Shown one piece after another: positions 25,735-34,667 of a stretch of 64,000 nt of DNA; the stretch's first letter is position 1, and each line of letters begins with the position of its first letter. Below the pieces are notes generated by a model. It made no database searches. It worked only from the letters and a program-made list of their open reading frames with translations, and was not told the DNA's origin. Position numbers and translations under genes: made by a program. The stretch comes from RYN-122 sp963761655 (GTDB lineage: Bacteria > Actinomycetota > Actinomycetes > Mycobacteriales > SCTD01): assembly GCA_963761655.1 (NCBI GenBank), contig CAVXHI010000008.1, positions 62,001 through 126,000 on the forward strand, written 5' to 3'.

Positions 25735-28272
25735 GTGATCGACAGCAGCCGTGTCCCTGACAAGCCCGTGCTCGACGGCGTCGAGGACCGGTGGAGCACG
25801 GTCTGGCAGGAGCAGGGCACCTACGCCTTCGACCGCACCGCCGAGCGCCCCGACGTCTACGCCGTCGACACCCCGCCCCCCACGGTGTCCGGCAGCCTGC
25901 ACGTCGGCCACGTCTTCAGCTACACCCACACCGACCTCGTGGCGCGCTTCCAGCGCATGCGCGGCAAGCAGGTCTTCTACCCGATGGGCTGGGACGACAA
26001 CGGCCTGCCCACCGAGCGCCGCGTGCAGAACTACTACGGCGTGCGCTGCGACCCGAGCCAGCCCTACGACCCCGACTGGACGCCGCCCGCGGACGCCGGG
26101 GCGCTCAAGAAGGGGCACCAGCAGGTGTCCCTGTCCCGGCAGGGCTTCGTCGAGCTGTGCCAGACGCTGACCGCCGAGGACGAGAAGGCCTTCGAGTCGC
26201 TGTTCCGCCGGCTCGGGCTGTCGGTCGACTGGAGCCACACCTACGAGACGATCGGCGACCGCTCCCGCCGGGCCGCCCAGCGCGCCTTCCTGCGCAACCT
26301 CGCCCGCGGCGAGGCCTACGCGACCGAGGCCCCGACCCTGTGGGACGTCGACTTCAAGACCGCCGTCGCGCAGGCCGAGCTCGAGGACCGCGAGCAGCCG
26401 GGCGCCTACCACCGGGTGGGCTTCCGGAAGCCGGACGGCGAGAGCGTCTTCATCGAGACCACCCGCCCCGAGCTGCTCCCTGCCTGCGTCGCCCTGGTCG
26501 CCCACCCCGACGACGCCCGCTACCAGCCGCTGTTCGGCACGACCGTGACGACGCCGCTGTTCGGCGTCGAGGTGCCGGTGCGGGCGCACGAGCTGGCCGA
26601 CCCCGAGAAGGGGTCCGGCATCGCGATGATCTGCACGTTCGGCGACACCACCGACGTCACCTGGTGGCGCGAGCTCGACCTGCCGGTGCGCAGCGTGGTG
26701 GGCCGCGACGGCCGCTTCCTCGCCGAGGCGCCCGAGGGCGTCGGCGCGCCCTACGAGGAGCTGGCCGGCAAGAACGTGAAGCAGGCGCAGCGCCGGGTCG
26801 TGGAGCTGCTCGCGGAGTCGGGCGACCTCGTGGGGGAGCCGAAGCCGATCACCCACCCGGTGAAGTTCTACGAGAAGGGCGACCGGCCGCTCGAGATCGT
26901 CACCAGCCGCCAGTGGTACCTGCGCAACGGCGGCCGCGACGCCGACCTGCGCGACCGCCTCGTGGCGCGGGGCGAGGAGCTGACCTGGCACCCGGGGTTC
27001 ATGCAGAGCCGGTACGAGAACTGGGTCGGCGGCCTCAACGGCGACTGGCTGATCAGCCGCCAGCGGTTCTTCGGCGTCCCGTTCCCGCTCTGGTACCGCC
27101 TCGACGAGCACGGCGAGCCGACCTACGACGCCCCGCTGCTGCCGCGCGAGGACTCCCTGCCGGTCGACCCGAGCAGCCAGGCCCCCGAGGGCTTCACCGA
27201 GGACCAGCGCGACCGGCCGGGCGGCTTCACCGCCGACCCCGACGTCATGGACACCTGGGCGACCAGCAGCCTCACCCCGCAGATCGCCGGCGGCTGGGAG
27301 GACGACCCCGACCTGTTCGGCCGGGTGTTCCCGTTCGACCTGCGCCCCCAGGGTCACGACATCATCCGCACCTGGCTGTTCTCGACCGTGGTCCGCAGCC
27401 ACCTCGAGCACGGCAGCCTGCCCTGGACCGACACCGCGCTGTCGGGCTGGATCCTCGACCCCGACCGCAAGAAGATGAGCAAGTCCAAGGGCAACGTCGT
27501 GACGCCGATGGGCCTGCTCGAGCAGCACGGCAGCGACGCCGTCCGCTACTGGGCCGCCGGCGGGCGCCTCGGCACGGACACCGCCTTCGACGAGGGCCAG
27601 ATGAAGGTCGGCCGGCGCCTCGCGACCAAGCTGCTCAACGCCAGCAGGTTCGCCCTCGGCTTCCCCGAGGCGCCCGACGGGCCCGTCACCGAGCCGCTCG
27701 ACCTCGCCCTGCTCACCCGGCTTCGCGAGGTGGTCGAGGAGAGCACGAAGGCGTTCGAGGCCTACGACTACAGCCGCGCGCTCGAGCGCACCGAGGCCTT
27801 CTTCTGGACCTTCTGCGACGACTACATCGAGCTGGTGAAGGGCCGCGCCTACGCCGAGGGGCCGGAGGCGCAGAGCGCGAGCAGAGCGCTGCGGCTCGCC
27901 CTCGACGTCCTGCTGCGGCTGTTCGCCCCCGTGCTGCCGTTCGCGGCCGAGGAGGTCTGGTCGTGGTGGCGCGAGGGCTCGGTGCACCGGGCCGCCTGGC
28001 CGACCGCGGACGAGCTCACCGGCGACGGCGACCCCGCCCTGCTCGTCGCCGCGGGCGAGGCGCTGTCCGCCGTCCGCAAGGCCAAGAGCAGCGCGAAGCG
28101 GTCGATGAAGGCCGAGGTCGAGCGGGTCGTCGTGACCGGCGACGACGCCCGGCTGGCCCTGCTGCGCCAGGTCGAGACCGACCTGAAGAACGCCGGCGTG
28201 GTCGCCGAGGTGGCCTACGAGGTGGGGGAGCAGGGCGTCGAGGCGACCCTGGCCCCCGAGCCGCAGGCGTGA
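25735..28272 (+). CDS. valS: Valyl-tRNA synthetase
   Basis: 845-aa class Ia synthetase that charges tRNA-Val. Signature HVGH in PPTVSGSLHVGHVFSYTHTD (residues about 40-60) and KMSKS in DRKKMSKSKGN near 580. A CP1 editing domain lies between (about 200-340) and an anticodon-binding helical domain follows. Shorter than the E. coli enzyme (951 aa): the C-terminal coiled coil is reduced to a small remnant. GTG start. Stop overlaps the folC GTG (GTGA), indicating translational coupling. Confidence 0.96.
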   Translation: MIDSSRVPDKPVLDGVEDRWSTVWQEQGTYAFDRTAERPDVYAVDTPPPTVSGSLHVGHVFSYTHTDLVARFQRMRGKQVFYPMGWDDNGLPTERRVQNYYGVRCDPSQPYDPDWTPPADAGALKKGHQQVSLSRQGFVELCQTLTAEDEKAFESLFRRLGLSVDWSHTYETIGDRSRRAAQRAFLRNLARGEAYATEAPTLWDVDFKTAVAQAELEDREQPGAYHRVGFRKPDGESVFIETTRPELLPACVALVAHPDDARYQPLFGTTVTTPLFGVEVPVRAHELADPEKGSGIAMICTFGDTTDVTWWRELDLPVRSVVGRDGRFLAEAPEGVGAPYEELAGKNVKQAQRRVVELLAESGDLVGEPKPITHPVKFYEKGDRPLEIVTSRQWYLRNGGRDADLRDRLVARGEELTWHPGFMQSRYENWVGGLNGDWLISRQRFFGVPFPLWYRLDEHGEPTYDAPLLPREDSLPVDPSSQAPEGFTEDQRDRPGGFTADPDVMDTWATSSLTPQIAGGWEDDPDLFGRVFPFDLRPQGHDIIRTWLFSTVVRSHLEHGSLPWTDTALSGWILDPDRKKMSKSKGNVVTPMGLLEQHGSDAVRYWAAGGRLGTDTAFDEGQMKVGRRLATKLLNASRFALGFPEAPDGPVTEPLDLALLTRLREVVEESTKAFEAYDYSRALERTEAFFWTFCDDYIELVKGRAYAEGPEAQSASRALRLALDVLLRLFAPVLPFAAEEVWSWWREGSVHRAAWPTADELTGDGDPALLVAAGEALSAVRKAKSSAKRSMKAEVERVVVTGDDARLALLRQVETDLKNAGVVAEVAYEVGEQGVEATLAPEPQA

Positions 28273-29594
28273 CGACGCCGCTGGACCGGCTGCAGACCGC
28301 GCTGGCCGCCCGGTTCCCGACCGAGGACCGGATGGTCCCGGACCTCGACCGCATCCGGATGCTGTGCGACCTGCTCGGCGACCCGCAGAAGGCCTTCCCG
28401 TCGATCCACCTCACCGGGACCAACGGCAAGACCAGCACCGCCCGCATGATCGACGCCCTGCTGCGGAGCTTCGGGCTGCGCCCCGGCCGGTACACGAGCC
28501 CCCACCTCGAGTCGCTGACCGAGCGGATCTGCCTCGACGGCGTGCCCGTCGACGAGGTCCGGCTGGCCGAGGCGTACGACGAGATCGCCCCGTACCTCGA
28601 CCTCGTCGACAGCCGCAGCCCCCAGCCCATGACCTTCTTCGAGCTCCTCACCGGGCTCGCCTTCGCCGTCTTCGCCGACGCCCCGGTCGACGCCGGGGTG
28701 ATCGAGGTCGGCCTCGGCGGGGCGTGGGACGCCACCAACGTGCTGCAGGCCCAGACCTGCGTCGTCCTGCCGGTCGGCCTGGACCACGTGCCGCTGCTCG
28801 GCACGACGATCGCCGAGATCGCCACCGAGAAGGCCGGGATCATCTCCGAGGGCGCGACCGTCGTGCTGGCCGCGCAGCCGCCCGAGGCCGCCGAGGTGCT
28901 GCTGCGCCGGTGCGCCGAGGTCGGCGCGACCGTCGCCCGCGAGGGCCTCGAGTTCGGGGTGGTCAGCCGGGCGACCGCCGTCGGCGGGCAGCTCGTGACG
29001 CTGCAGGGCCTGACCGGCGTGTACGAGGACGTCTTCCTCCCGCTGCACGGCGCCCACCAGGCCGCGAACGCCGCCGCTGCGCTCGCCGCCGTCGAGGCGT
29101 TCCTCGGCGGGCAGGGAGGCCTCGACCCGGAGGCGGTCCGCGACGGCTTCGCGCAGGTCGACAGCCCCGGCCGCCTCGAGGTCCTGCGCACGAGCCCGAC
29201 CGTGCTGGTCGACGCCGGGCACAACGCGGCCGGGATGGTGGCCACGGTCGCGGCCCTGACCGACGCCTTCTCCTTCACCCACCTGGTCGGCGTCCTCGCG
29301 GTGCTCGGCGACAAGGACGCGCGGGGGATGCTCGAGGTGCTGGAGCCGGCGCTCTCGCAGGTCGTCGTCACGCAGACCCGGTCCCCCCGGGCGCTGCCGG
29401 TCGACGCCCTCGCCGAGATCGCCCGCGACGTGTTCGGGGAGGACCGGGTCGCCGTCGAGGACGGGCTCGACGACGCCATCGACACCGCCGTCGCCCTGGC
29501 CGAGCAGGAGGCCGAGCTCGGGTCGGCCGGCGTGCTCGTCACCGGCTCGGTCGTCACCGCCGGCGAGGCCCGCCGCCTGCTCACCCGCCGGTAG
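28269..29594 (+). CDS. folC: Folylpolyglutamate synthase / dihydrofolate synthase
   Basis: 441 aa, Mur-ligase superfamily. P-loop TGTNGKTSTARMID near residue 50, then GRYTSPHLESLTERI (folate-binding loop), IEVGLGGAWDATNV, and the C-terminal domain with VLVDAGHNAAGM and VVVTQTRSPRALP. It adds glutamate to folates with ATP. GTG 28269 overlaps the valS stop; a longer upstream reading in the same frame lies entirely inside valS and is not used. Confidence 0.95.
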   Translation: MTTPLDRLQTALAARFPTEDRMVPDLDRIRMLCDLLGDPQKAFPSIHLTGTNGKTSTARMIDALLRSFGLRPGRYTSPHLESLTERICLDGVPVDEVRLAEAYDEIAPYLDLVDSRSPQPMTFFELLTGLAFAVFADAPVDAGVIEVGLGGAWDATNVLQAQTCVVLPVGLDHVPLLGTTIAEIATEKAGIISEGATVVLAAQPPEAAEVLLRRCAEVGATVAREGLEFGVVSRATAVGGQLVTLQGLTGVYEDVFLPLHGAHQAANAAAALAAVEAFLGGQGGLDPEAVRDGFAQVDSPGRLEVLRTSPTVLVDAGHNAAGMVATVAALTDAFSFTHLVGVLAVLGDKDARGMLEVLEPALSQVVVTQTRSPRALPVDALAEIARDVFGEDRVAVEDGLDDAIDTAVALAEQEAELGSAGVLVTGSVVTAGEARRLLTRR

Positions 29595-29636
29595 CCTCGC
29601 GCCAACAGCAGTCCCCGGACCCAAGGAGCACCAGCA

Positions 29637-30047
29637 GTGGCCACCGAGCGCACCCTCATCCTCGTCAAGCCCGACGGCGTCCGCCGCGGCCTCGCCGGCG
29701 AGGTCATCGGCCGGCTCGAGGGGAAGGGCCTGACGCTGGTCGCGATGGAGCTCCGCACCCTCGAGCGCGCCACCGCCGAGGAGCACTACGGCGAGCACAA
29801 GGAGCGCCCGTTCTTCGGCGAGCTCGTCGACTTCATCACCGGCGGCCCGCTCGTCGCGCTCGTCGTCGAGGGCCCGAACGCCGTCGCCGGCTGCCGCGGC
29901 CTGATCGGCGCCACCAACCCGGTCGAGGCGACGCCGGGCTCCATCCGCGGCGACTTCGCCCTCGAGATCGGCGAGAACCTCGTGCACGGCTCGGACTCCA
30001 CGGACTCCGCCGCCCGCGAGATCGGCATCTTCTTCCCGAACCTCTAG
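29637..30047 (+). CDS. ndk: Nucleoside diphosphate kinase
   Basis: 136 aa, the normal length. ERTLILVKPDGVRRGL at the N-terminus, NPVEATPGSIRGDFA, and ENLVHGSDSTDSAAREIGIFF. The active-site phospho-His precedes the NPVEA segment only in some families; here the conserved HGSDS His is visible. It balances NTP pools. GTG start preceded by an AAGGAG ribosome-binding site. A strong terminator follows. Confidence 0.96.
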   Translation: MATERTLILVKPDGVRRGLAGEVIGRLEGKGLTLVAMELRTLERATAEEHYGEHKERPFFGELVDFITGGPLVALVVEGPNAVAGCRGLIGATNPVEATPGSIRGDFALEIGENLVHGSDSTDSAAREIGIFFPNL

Positions 30048-30056
30048 CACTCCTCC

Positions 30057-30096
30057 CGCGACCCGGTCCCCGCAGCAGCAGGGGGGCCGGGTCGCG
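30057..30096 (+). terminator. Terminator hairpin after ndk
   Basis: CGCGACCCGGTCCCC pairs with GGGGggCCGGGTCGCG across a 9-base loop, 10 bases after the ndk stop. Confidence 0.7.
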
Positions 30097-30171
30097 GCCT
30101 GCGCGGCACTAGGCTGGGCTCTCGGCCGGAGGCGGTGCACGTCGCCCCGGCACCCCTCCGGAAGGCCCCGC

Positions 30172-31200
30172 ATGGCGTCGTCGCTCTCGTTCCTCGGCCG
30201 GGACATGGCCGTCGACCTCGGGACGGCGAACACCCTCGTGTACGTCCGGGGCCGCGGCGTCGTGCTGAACGAGCCGTCCGTCGTCGCCATCAACACGACC
30301 ACCGGGGCGATCGTCGCGGTCGGCACCGAGGCCAAGCGGATGATCGGCCGCACCCCCGGCAACATCGTCGCGATCCGGCCCCTCAAGGACGGCGTGATCG
30401 CCGACTTCGACACGACCGAGCGCATGCTGCGCTACTTCATCCAGAAGGTGCACAAGAGCCGGTTCGCCAAGCCGCGGATCGTCATCTGCGTGCCGAGCGG
30501 CATCACCGGCGTCGAGCAGCGGGCGGTCAAGGAGGCGGCCTACTCCGCCGGAGCGCGCAAGGTCTACATCATCGAGGAGCCGATGGCGGCGGCGATCGGC
30601 GCCGACCTCCCGGTGCACGAGCCCACCGGGAACATGGTCGTGGACATCGGCGGCGGCACCACCGAGGTCGCCGTCGTGAGCCTCGGCGGCATCGTCGTCA
30701 GCCAGTCGATCCGCACCGGCGGCGACGAGCTCGACGCGTCGATCATCGCGTACGTGAAGAAGGAGTACTCGCTCGCGCTGGGGGAGCGGACGGCCGAGGA
30801 GATCAAGATGGCCGTCGGGTCGGCGTTCTCGACGCCGGACGAGCCGCAGGCCGAGATCCGCGGGCGCGACCTCGTCAGCGGCCTGCCCAAGACCATCACG
30901 GTCACGGCGGAGGAGATCCGCAAGGCGATCGAGGAGCCGGTCAACCGGATCGTCGACGCCGTGAAGTCGACCCTGGACGTCTGCCCGCCCGAGCTGTCCG
31001 GCGACATCATGGACCGCGGCATCGTCCTCACCGGGGGCGGCGCGCTGCTGCGCGGCCTCGACGAGCGGCTCCGCGACGAGACCGGCATGCCGGTCCACGT
31101 CACCGACAACCCGCTGCACTCGGTGGCCATCGGCTCCGGCAAGTGCGTCGAGGAGTTCGAGGCGCTGCAGGCGGTGCTCGTCCCCGAGCCCCGCAGGTAG
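30172..31200 (+). CDS. mreB: Rod-shape actin homolog MreB
   Basis: 342 aa. Actin-like phosphate-1 DLGTANTLVYVRGRGVVLNEPSVVA near the N-terminus, phosphate-2 VVDIGGGTTEVAV near 160, and the adenosine motif GIVLTGGGALLRGLDERL near 283. It polymerises under the membrane and guides lateral wall synthesis with MreC, MreD, PBP2 and RodA, all encoded next. A weak TAGGCT -10 lies about 60 bases upstream, so the mre operon probably starts here. Presence of the full operon suggests a rod or sporulating cell plan. Confidence 0.96.
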   Translation: MASSLSFLGRDMAVDLGTANTLVYVRGRGVVLNEPSVVAINTTTGAIVAVGTEAKRMIGRTPGNIVAIRPLKDGVIADFDTTERMLRYFIQKVHKSRFAKPRIVICVPSGITGVEQRAVKEAAYSAGARKVYIIEEPMAAAIGADLPVHEPTGNMVVDIGGGTTEVAVVSLGGIVVSQSIRTGGDELDASIIAYVKKEYSLALGERTAEEIKMAVGSAFSTPDEPQAEIRGRDLVSGLPKTITVTAEEIRKAIEEPVNRIVDAVKSTLDVCPPELSGDIMDRGIVLTGGGALLRGLDERLRDETGMPVHVTDNPLHSVAIGSGKCVEEFEALQAVLVPEPRR

Positions 31201-31209
31201 CGGCCCGCG

Positions 31210-31980
31210 GTGCGGGGCTCCCGGCTCCTGCTCGTCCTGCTCGTCCTGACCTCGCTCACCCTGATCGCCCTCGACGGCGGCGGCCCGACGTCGGCGCTGC
31301 GCCGCGGGGCGGACACGGTGCTCGGCCCGCCGCAGCGACTCGTCGGCGGCCTGTTCTCCCGCGGCGACGACCGCGCGCTCGCCCGCGAGAACGCCCGGCT
31401 GCGGGGGCTGCTGTCCCGGACGGAGGGGCTGCGTCGGCAGGAGGCCGAGCTGCGCACGCTGCTGGGGCTCCCGGCGGTCGACCGCTACCCGGTCGTGCCC
31501 GCCCGCGTCGTCGCGCGGAGCGGTCCGCTCGGCGGCGAGACGATGACGCTCGACGCCGGCAGCCGCGACGGCGTGCGGGCCGGGCAGACGGTGCTCGCCG
31601 CCGAGGGCCTGGTCGGCCGCACCACCCGGGTCGGCCCCTTCACCTGCACCGTCCTGCTCCTCACCGACCCGGGCTCGACGGTCGGCGGACGGCTGGCCCG
31701 GGTCGGCGGCGTCGGGCTGGTCGACGGGCAGGGGGCGGGCGGCCTGCGCTACGAGCTCGTCGACGCCTCCGCTGCGATGAGGGTCGGCGACGTCGTCACC
31801 ACCACCGGCTCGGGCACCTTCGTCCCCGACGTCCCCGTGGGGCGGGTGTCCCGGCTGGTGACGCGGTCGAGCGCCCTGACCCGGGTGGCCGAGCTCGTGC
31901 CCCTGGTCGACCTCGACCGGCTCGACCTCGTGGGCGTCGTCGTCGGTCCGGCCCGCAGCGGTCCCCGGAAGCCGCTGTGA
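31210..31980 (+). CDS. mreC: Rod-shape protein MreC
   Basis: 256 aa, bitopic. One N-terminal transmembrane segment (LLLVLLVLTSLTLIAL), a coiled coil at about 50-80 (DDRALARENARLRGLLSRTEGLRRQEAELRTLL), then the beta-barrel MreC domain (GSRDGVRAGQTVLAAEGLVGRT, LTDPGSTVGGRLAR). It bridges MreB and the periplasmic-side wall enzymes. GTG start, 9 bases after mreB. Confidence 0.93.
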   Translation: MRGSRLLLVLLVLTSLTLIALDGGGPTSALRRGADTVLGPPQRLVGGLFSRGDDRALARENARLRGLLSRTEGLRRQEAELRTLLGLPAVDRYPVVPARVVARSGPLGGETMTLDAGSRDGVRAGQTVLAAEGLVGRTTRVGPFTCTVLLLTDPGSTVGGRLARVGGVGLVDGQGAGGLRYELVDASAAMRVGDVVTTTGSGTFVPDVPVGRVSRLVTRSSALTRVAELVPLVDLDRLDLVGVVVGPARSGPRKPL

Positions 31981-32004
31981 GGGCGCTGTCATGAAGGTCC
32001 TGGC

Positions 32005-32523
32005 ATGAAGGTGCTGGCGCTGGTGCTGCTCGCGCTGCTGCTCCAGGTCTGCGTGCTGGCCCGGCTGCCCCTGCCCGGGCCCGGTCCGGACCTGCTCGTC
32101 GTCCTCGTCGTCGCCCTCGCGCTGGCCGACGGCCCGGAGGCGGGCGCGCTGGGGGGCTTCGCCACCGGCCTCGGGGCCGACCTGCTCGGCGACGGCGCAC
32201 TCGGCCGGCTCGCCCTCGCCTACGCCGTCGTCGGCCACGTCGTCGGTCTGCGCCGCGACGCCGCCCGCTCGGTGCTGGTGCCGTCGCTGCTCGGCGCGGC
32301 GGCCGCCGCCGGGGCCGTGCTCCTGCACGCCGGGGAGGGCGTCCTGCTCGGCGACCCGGAGGGCGCCCCGCTGGGCAGGACGGTGCTGGCGACCGCTGCC
32401 TACGCTGTCGTCCTGACGCCGCTCGTGGTCCCGCCCGTGCGCCGCCTGGTGGGGCGCGAGGACCTGGACGCCCCCCTGCGGGCCCGTCGCTGGCGGTCGC
32501 ACTCGTGGAGGGGGGCCAGGTGA
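32005..32523 (+). CDS. mreD: Rod-shape protein MreD
   Basis: 172 aa, almost entirely hydrophobic, with about five predicted membrane segments (VLALVLLALLLQVCVLA, LLVVLVVALALADG, GFATGLGADLL..., and others). ATG 32005 is preferred over an ATG at 31991 that stops after five codons. The stop TGA overlaps the GTG of mrdA. Confidence 0.88.
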   Translation: MKVLALVLLALLLQVCVLARLPLPGPGPDLLVVLVVALALADGPEAGALGGFATGLGADLLGDGALGRLALAYAVVGHVVGLRRDAARSVLVPSLLGAAAAAGAVLLHAGEGVLLGDPEGAPLGRTVLATAAYAVVLTPLVVPPVRRLVGREDLDAPLRARRWRSHSWRGAR

Positions 32524-34667
32524 CCGACCGTCCCCGCGCCCGCCTGTTCGTGCTGCAGGTCCTCGTCCTGTCGCTGCTCGCGACCCTGCTCGGCCGCCTG
32601 TGGTTCCTGCAGGTCCACGACGGCGCCGCCTACGCCGAGGCGGCGAGCACCAACCGCCTGCGCGACGTCGTCACGACCGCGACCCGCGGCGGGGTCTACG
32701 ACGTCACCGGCACACCGCTCGTGCGCAACCGCACGGCCCTCGTCGTCACCGTCGACCGGGCCCGGCTGCGCCGCGAGGGCGACCACGGGGCGTCCGTGCT
32801 GGCCCGGCTGGGCGGGATCGTCGGCAGGACCGGGCCGCAGCTGCGGCAGGAGACGACGCCGTGCGGGGGCAGGGTCCGGCCGCCGTGCTGGCGCGGGTCG
32901 CCGTACCAGCCGGTGCCGGTGCAGGAGTACGCCGCCGACGACGCCGCAGGGCTGCGCCGGGTGCTCGCCGTCGAGGAGCACCGCGAGGACTTCCCCGGCG
33001 TCGAGACGCAGTACGCCGCCGTCCGCGACTACCCGCGGGACGACCGGGCGGCCCACCTGCTGGGCTACCTCGGGCCGATCAGCCCGCAGGAGACCCGGCA
33101 GCCGCAGTACGCGGGCGTGCAGGACAGCGCCCTCGTCGGGAGGTCCGGCGTCGAGGCGACGTACGACGCCGCCCTGCGCGGCCGCGACGGCGTCCAGCAG
33201 CTGCTCGTCGACCACGTCGGGACCGTGACCGGCGTCCAGTCCGACACCCCGGCGCAGCCCGGCGACAGCCTCGTGCTGAGCATCGACGCCGACGTGCAGC
33301 AGGCCGCCGAGGACGCCCTGGTGCACGCCGTCCAGCGCGCCCGCACCCGTCCCGCCCGTGAAGGCGGGGGGACCTACGTCGCCGACTCCGGGTCGGTCGT
33401 CGTCATGGAGGCGAGGACCGGGCGGGTCGTGGCGATGGCCAGCTACCCGAGCTACGACCCGTCGGTGTTCGTCGGCGGGGCGTCCGACGAGGAGTACCGG
33501 CAGCTCGTCGACGAGACCCGGGGGGCGCCGCTGGTCTTCCGGGCGGTCCAGGGCGCCTACGCCCCGGCGTCGACGTTCAAGCCGGTGTCGACGGCGGCGG
33601 TGCTCGAGGACGGCACCCCGAGGGACGGGACCTACCCCTGCCCCGGCGCGTACGCCCCGCTGGGGGGCAAGCGCAACTTCGAGGGCGAGGCGTTCGGGTC
33701 GATCACGCTGCGGACCGCCCTGGTGAAGTCCTGCGACACCGTCTTCTACGACTTCGCCTACAAGCAGTGGCTCCGCGACGGCGGCAACGACCCCGTCGCG
33801 AGGCCCGCGGACCCGATGGTCCGGATGGCGCAGGCGTTCGGGCTCGGAGCGAAGACCGGCGTCGACCTGCCGGCCGAGCGCAGCGGCACGATCGCCGACC
33901 GCGCGTTCCTGCAGGAGCGGTGGGAGCGGCGGAAGGGCGAGTACTGCAAGGGCGCGAAGAACCCGGCGCTGCCGCCCGAGCGGCGCCGCGCGGACCAGGA
34001 GTTCTGCGACGACGGCAACCGCTTCCGCGGGGGCGACGCCGCCAACGTCGCGATCGGGCAGGGCGACACCCTCGTGACACCGCTGCAGCTGGCCGCCGTC
34101 TACGGGGCGATCGCCAACGGAGGGTCGCTCATGGAGCCGCACGTGGCCCGGGCCCTGCTGTCGGCCGACGGGACGACCGTCCGTGAGGTCCGGCCCCGGG
34201 TCCGCGCCCGCGTGCCGGTGAGCGGGGACGACCTCGCGTTCCTGCGCGACGCCCTGCACGGCGTGACGACGGAGGGGACGGCGGCCGGCTCGTTCGGCCC
34301 CGGCTACCCGATCGCCGTCGCCGGCAAGACCGGCACGGGCGAGGTGGCGGGCAAGCAGGACACCGCCTGGTTCGCCTCGTTCGCGCCGGCCGAGGACCCG
34401 CAGCTCGTCGTCGTCGGGATGGTCAGCCAGGGCGGGACGGGCGGCACGACGGCGGCGCCGATGGTCCGCGAGGTGTACGACGCGCTGTACGGCGTCGGGC
34501 GGCCGAGCCTCCTGCCCGGCGGGAGGCTGCCCGCCGCGCTCCCGGTGGTGCGCCCCGACGGGACGGTCGGGCCGCCCGGGACCAAGACAGCCGGCCGTCC
34601 GAGGGTCGTCCCGTACGTCGCGCCGACGCTGCCCCGGCGCCCCACTGCGACGTCGGCCGGCCGGTGA
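32520..34667 (+). CDS. mrdA: Penicillin-binding protein 2 (elongasome transpeptidase)
   Basis: 715 aa. One N-terminal membrane anchor (LFVLQVLVLSLLATLLGRLWFLQV), a PBP dimerisation domain, then the transpeptidase: SxxK as ASTFKPVS near 350, SxN-type SCD in VKSCDTVFYDF, and KTG in VAGKTGTGEVAG near 605. It cross-links lateral wall peptidoglycan with RodA. GTG 32520 overlaps the mreD stop (GTGA) and follows a strong GGAGGGGGG ribosome-binding site, so it is preferred to GTG 32505. The C-terminal 50 residues are Pro/Arg-rich. Confidence 0.94.
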   Translation: MTDRPRARLFVLQVLVLSLLATLLGRLWFLQVHDGAAYAEAASTNRLRDVVTTATRGGVYDVTGTPLVRNRTALVVTVDRARLRREGDHGASVLARLGGIVGRTGPQLRQETTPCGGRVRPPCWRGSPYQPVPVQEYAADDAAGLRRVLAVEEHREDFPGVETQYAAVRDYPRDDRAAHLLGYLGPISPQETRQPQYAGVQDSALVGRSGVEATYDAALRGRDGVQQLLVDHVGTVTGVQSDTPAQPGDSLVLSIDADVQQAAEDALVHAVQRARTRPAREGGGTYVADSGSVVVMEARTGRVVAMASYPSYDPSVFVGGASDEEYRQLVDETRGAPLVFRAVQGAYAPASTFKPVSTAAVLEDGTPRDGTYPCPGAYAPLGGKRNFEGEAFGSITLRTALVKSCDTVFYDFAYKQWLRDGGNDPVARPADPMVRMAQAFGLGAKTGVDLPAERSGTIADRAFLQERWERRKGEYCKGAKNPALPPERRRADQEFCDDGNRFRGGDAANVAIGQGDTLVTPLQLAAVYGAIANGGSLMEPHVARALLSADGTTVREVRPRVRARVPVSGDDLAFLRDALHGVTTEGTAAGSFGPGYPIAVAGKTGTGEVAGKQDTAWFASFAPAEDPQLVVVGMVSQGGTGGTTAAPMVREVYDALYGVGRPSLLPGGRLPAALPVVRPDGTVGPPGTKTAGRPRVVPYVAPTLPRRPTATSAGR

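Noticed and set aside
25791..28268. N-terminal extension of folC through the whole of valS
   Set aside because: The frame is open only because of high GC; the valS reading is unmistakable and folC homology begins at 28269.
30109..32502. A 797-aa minus-strand open frame opposite mreB, mreC and mreD
   Set aside because: Low-complexity His/Arg/Gly-rich shadow of three clear genes.
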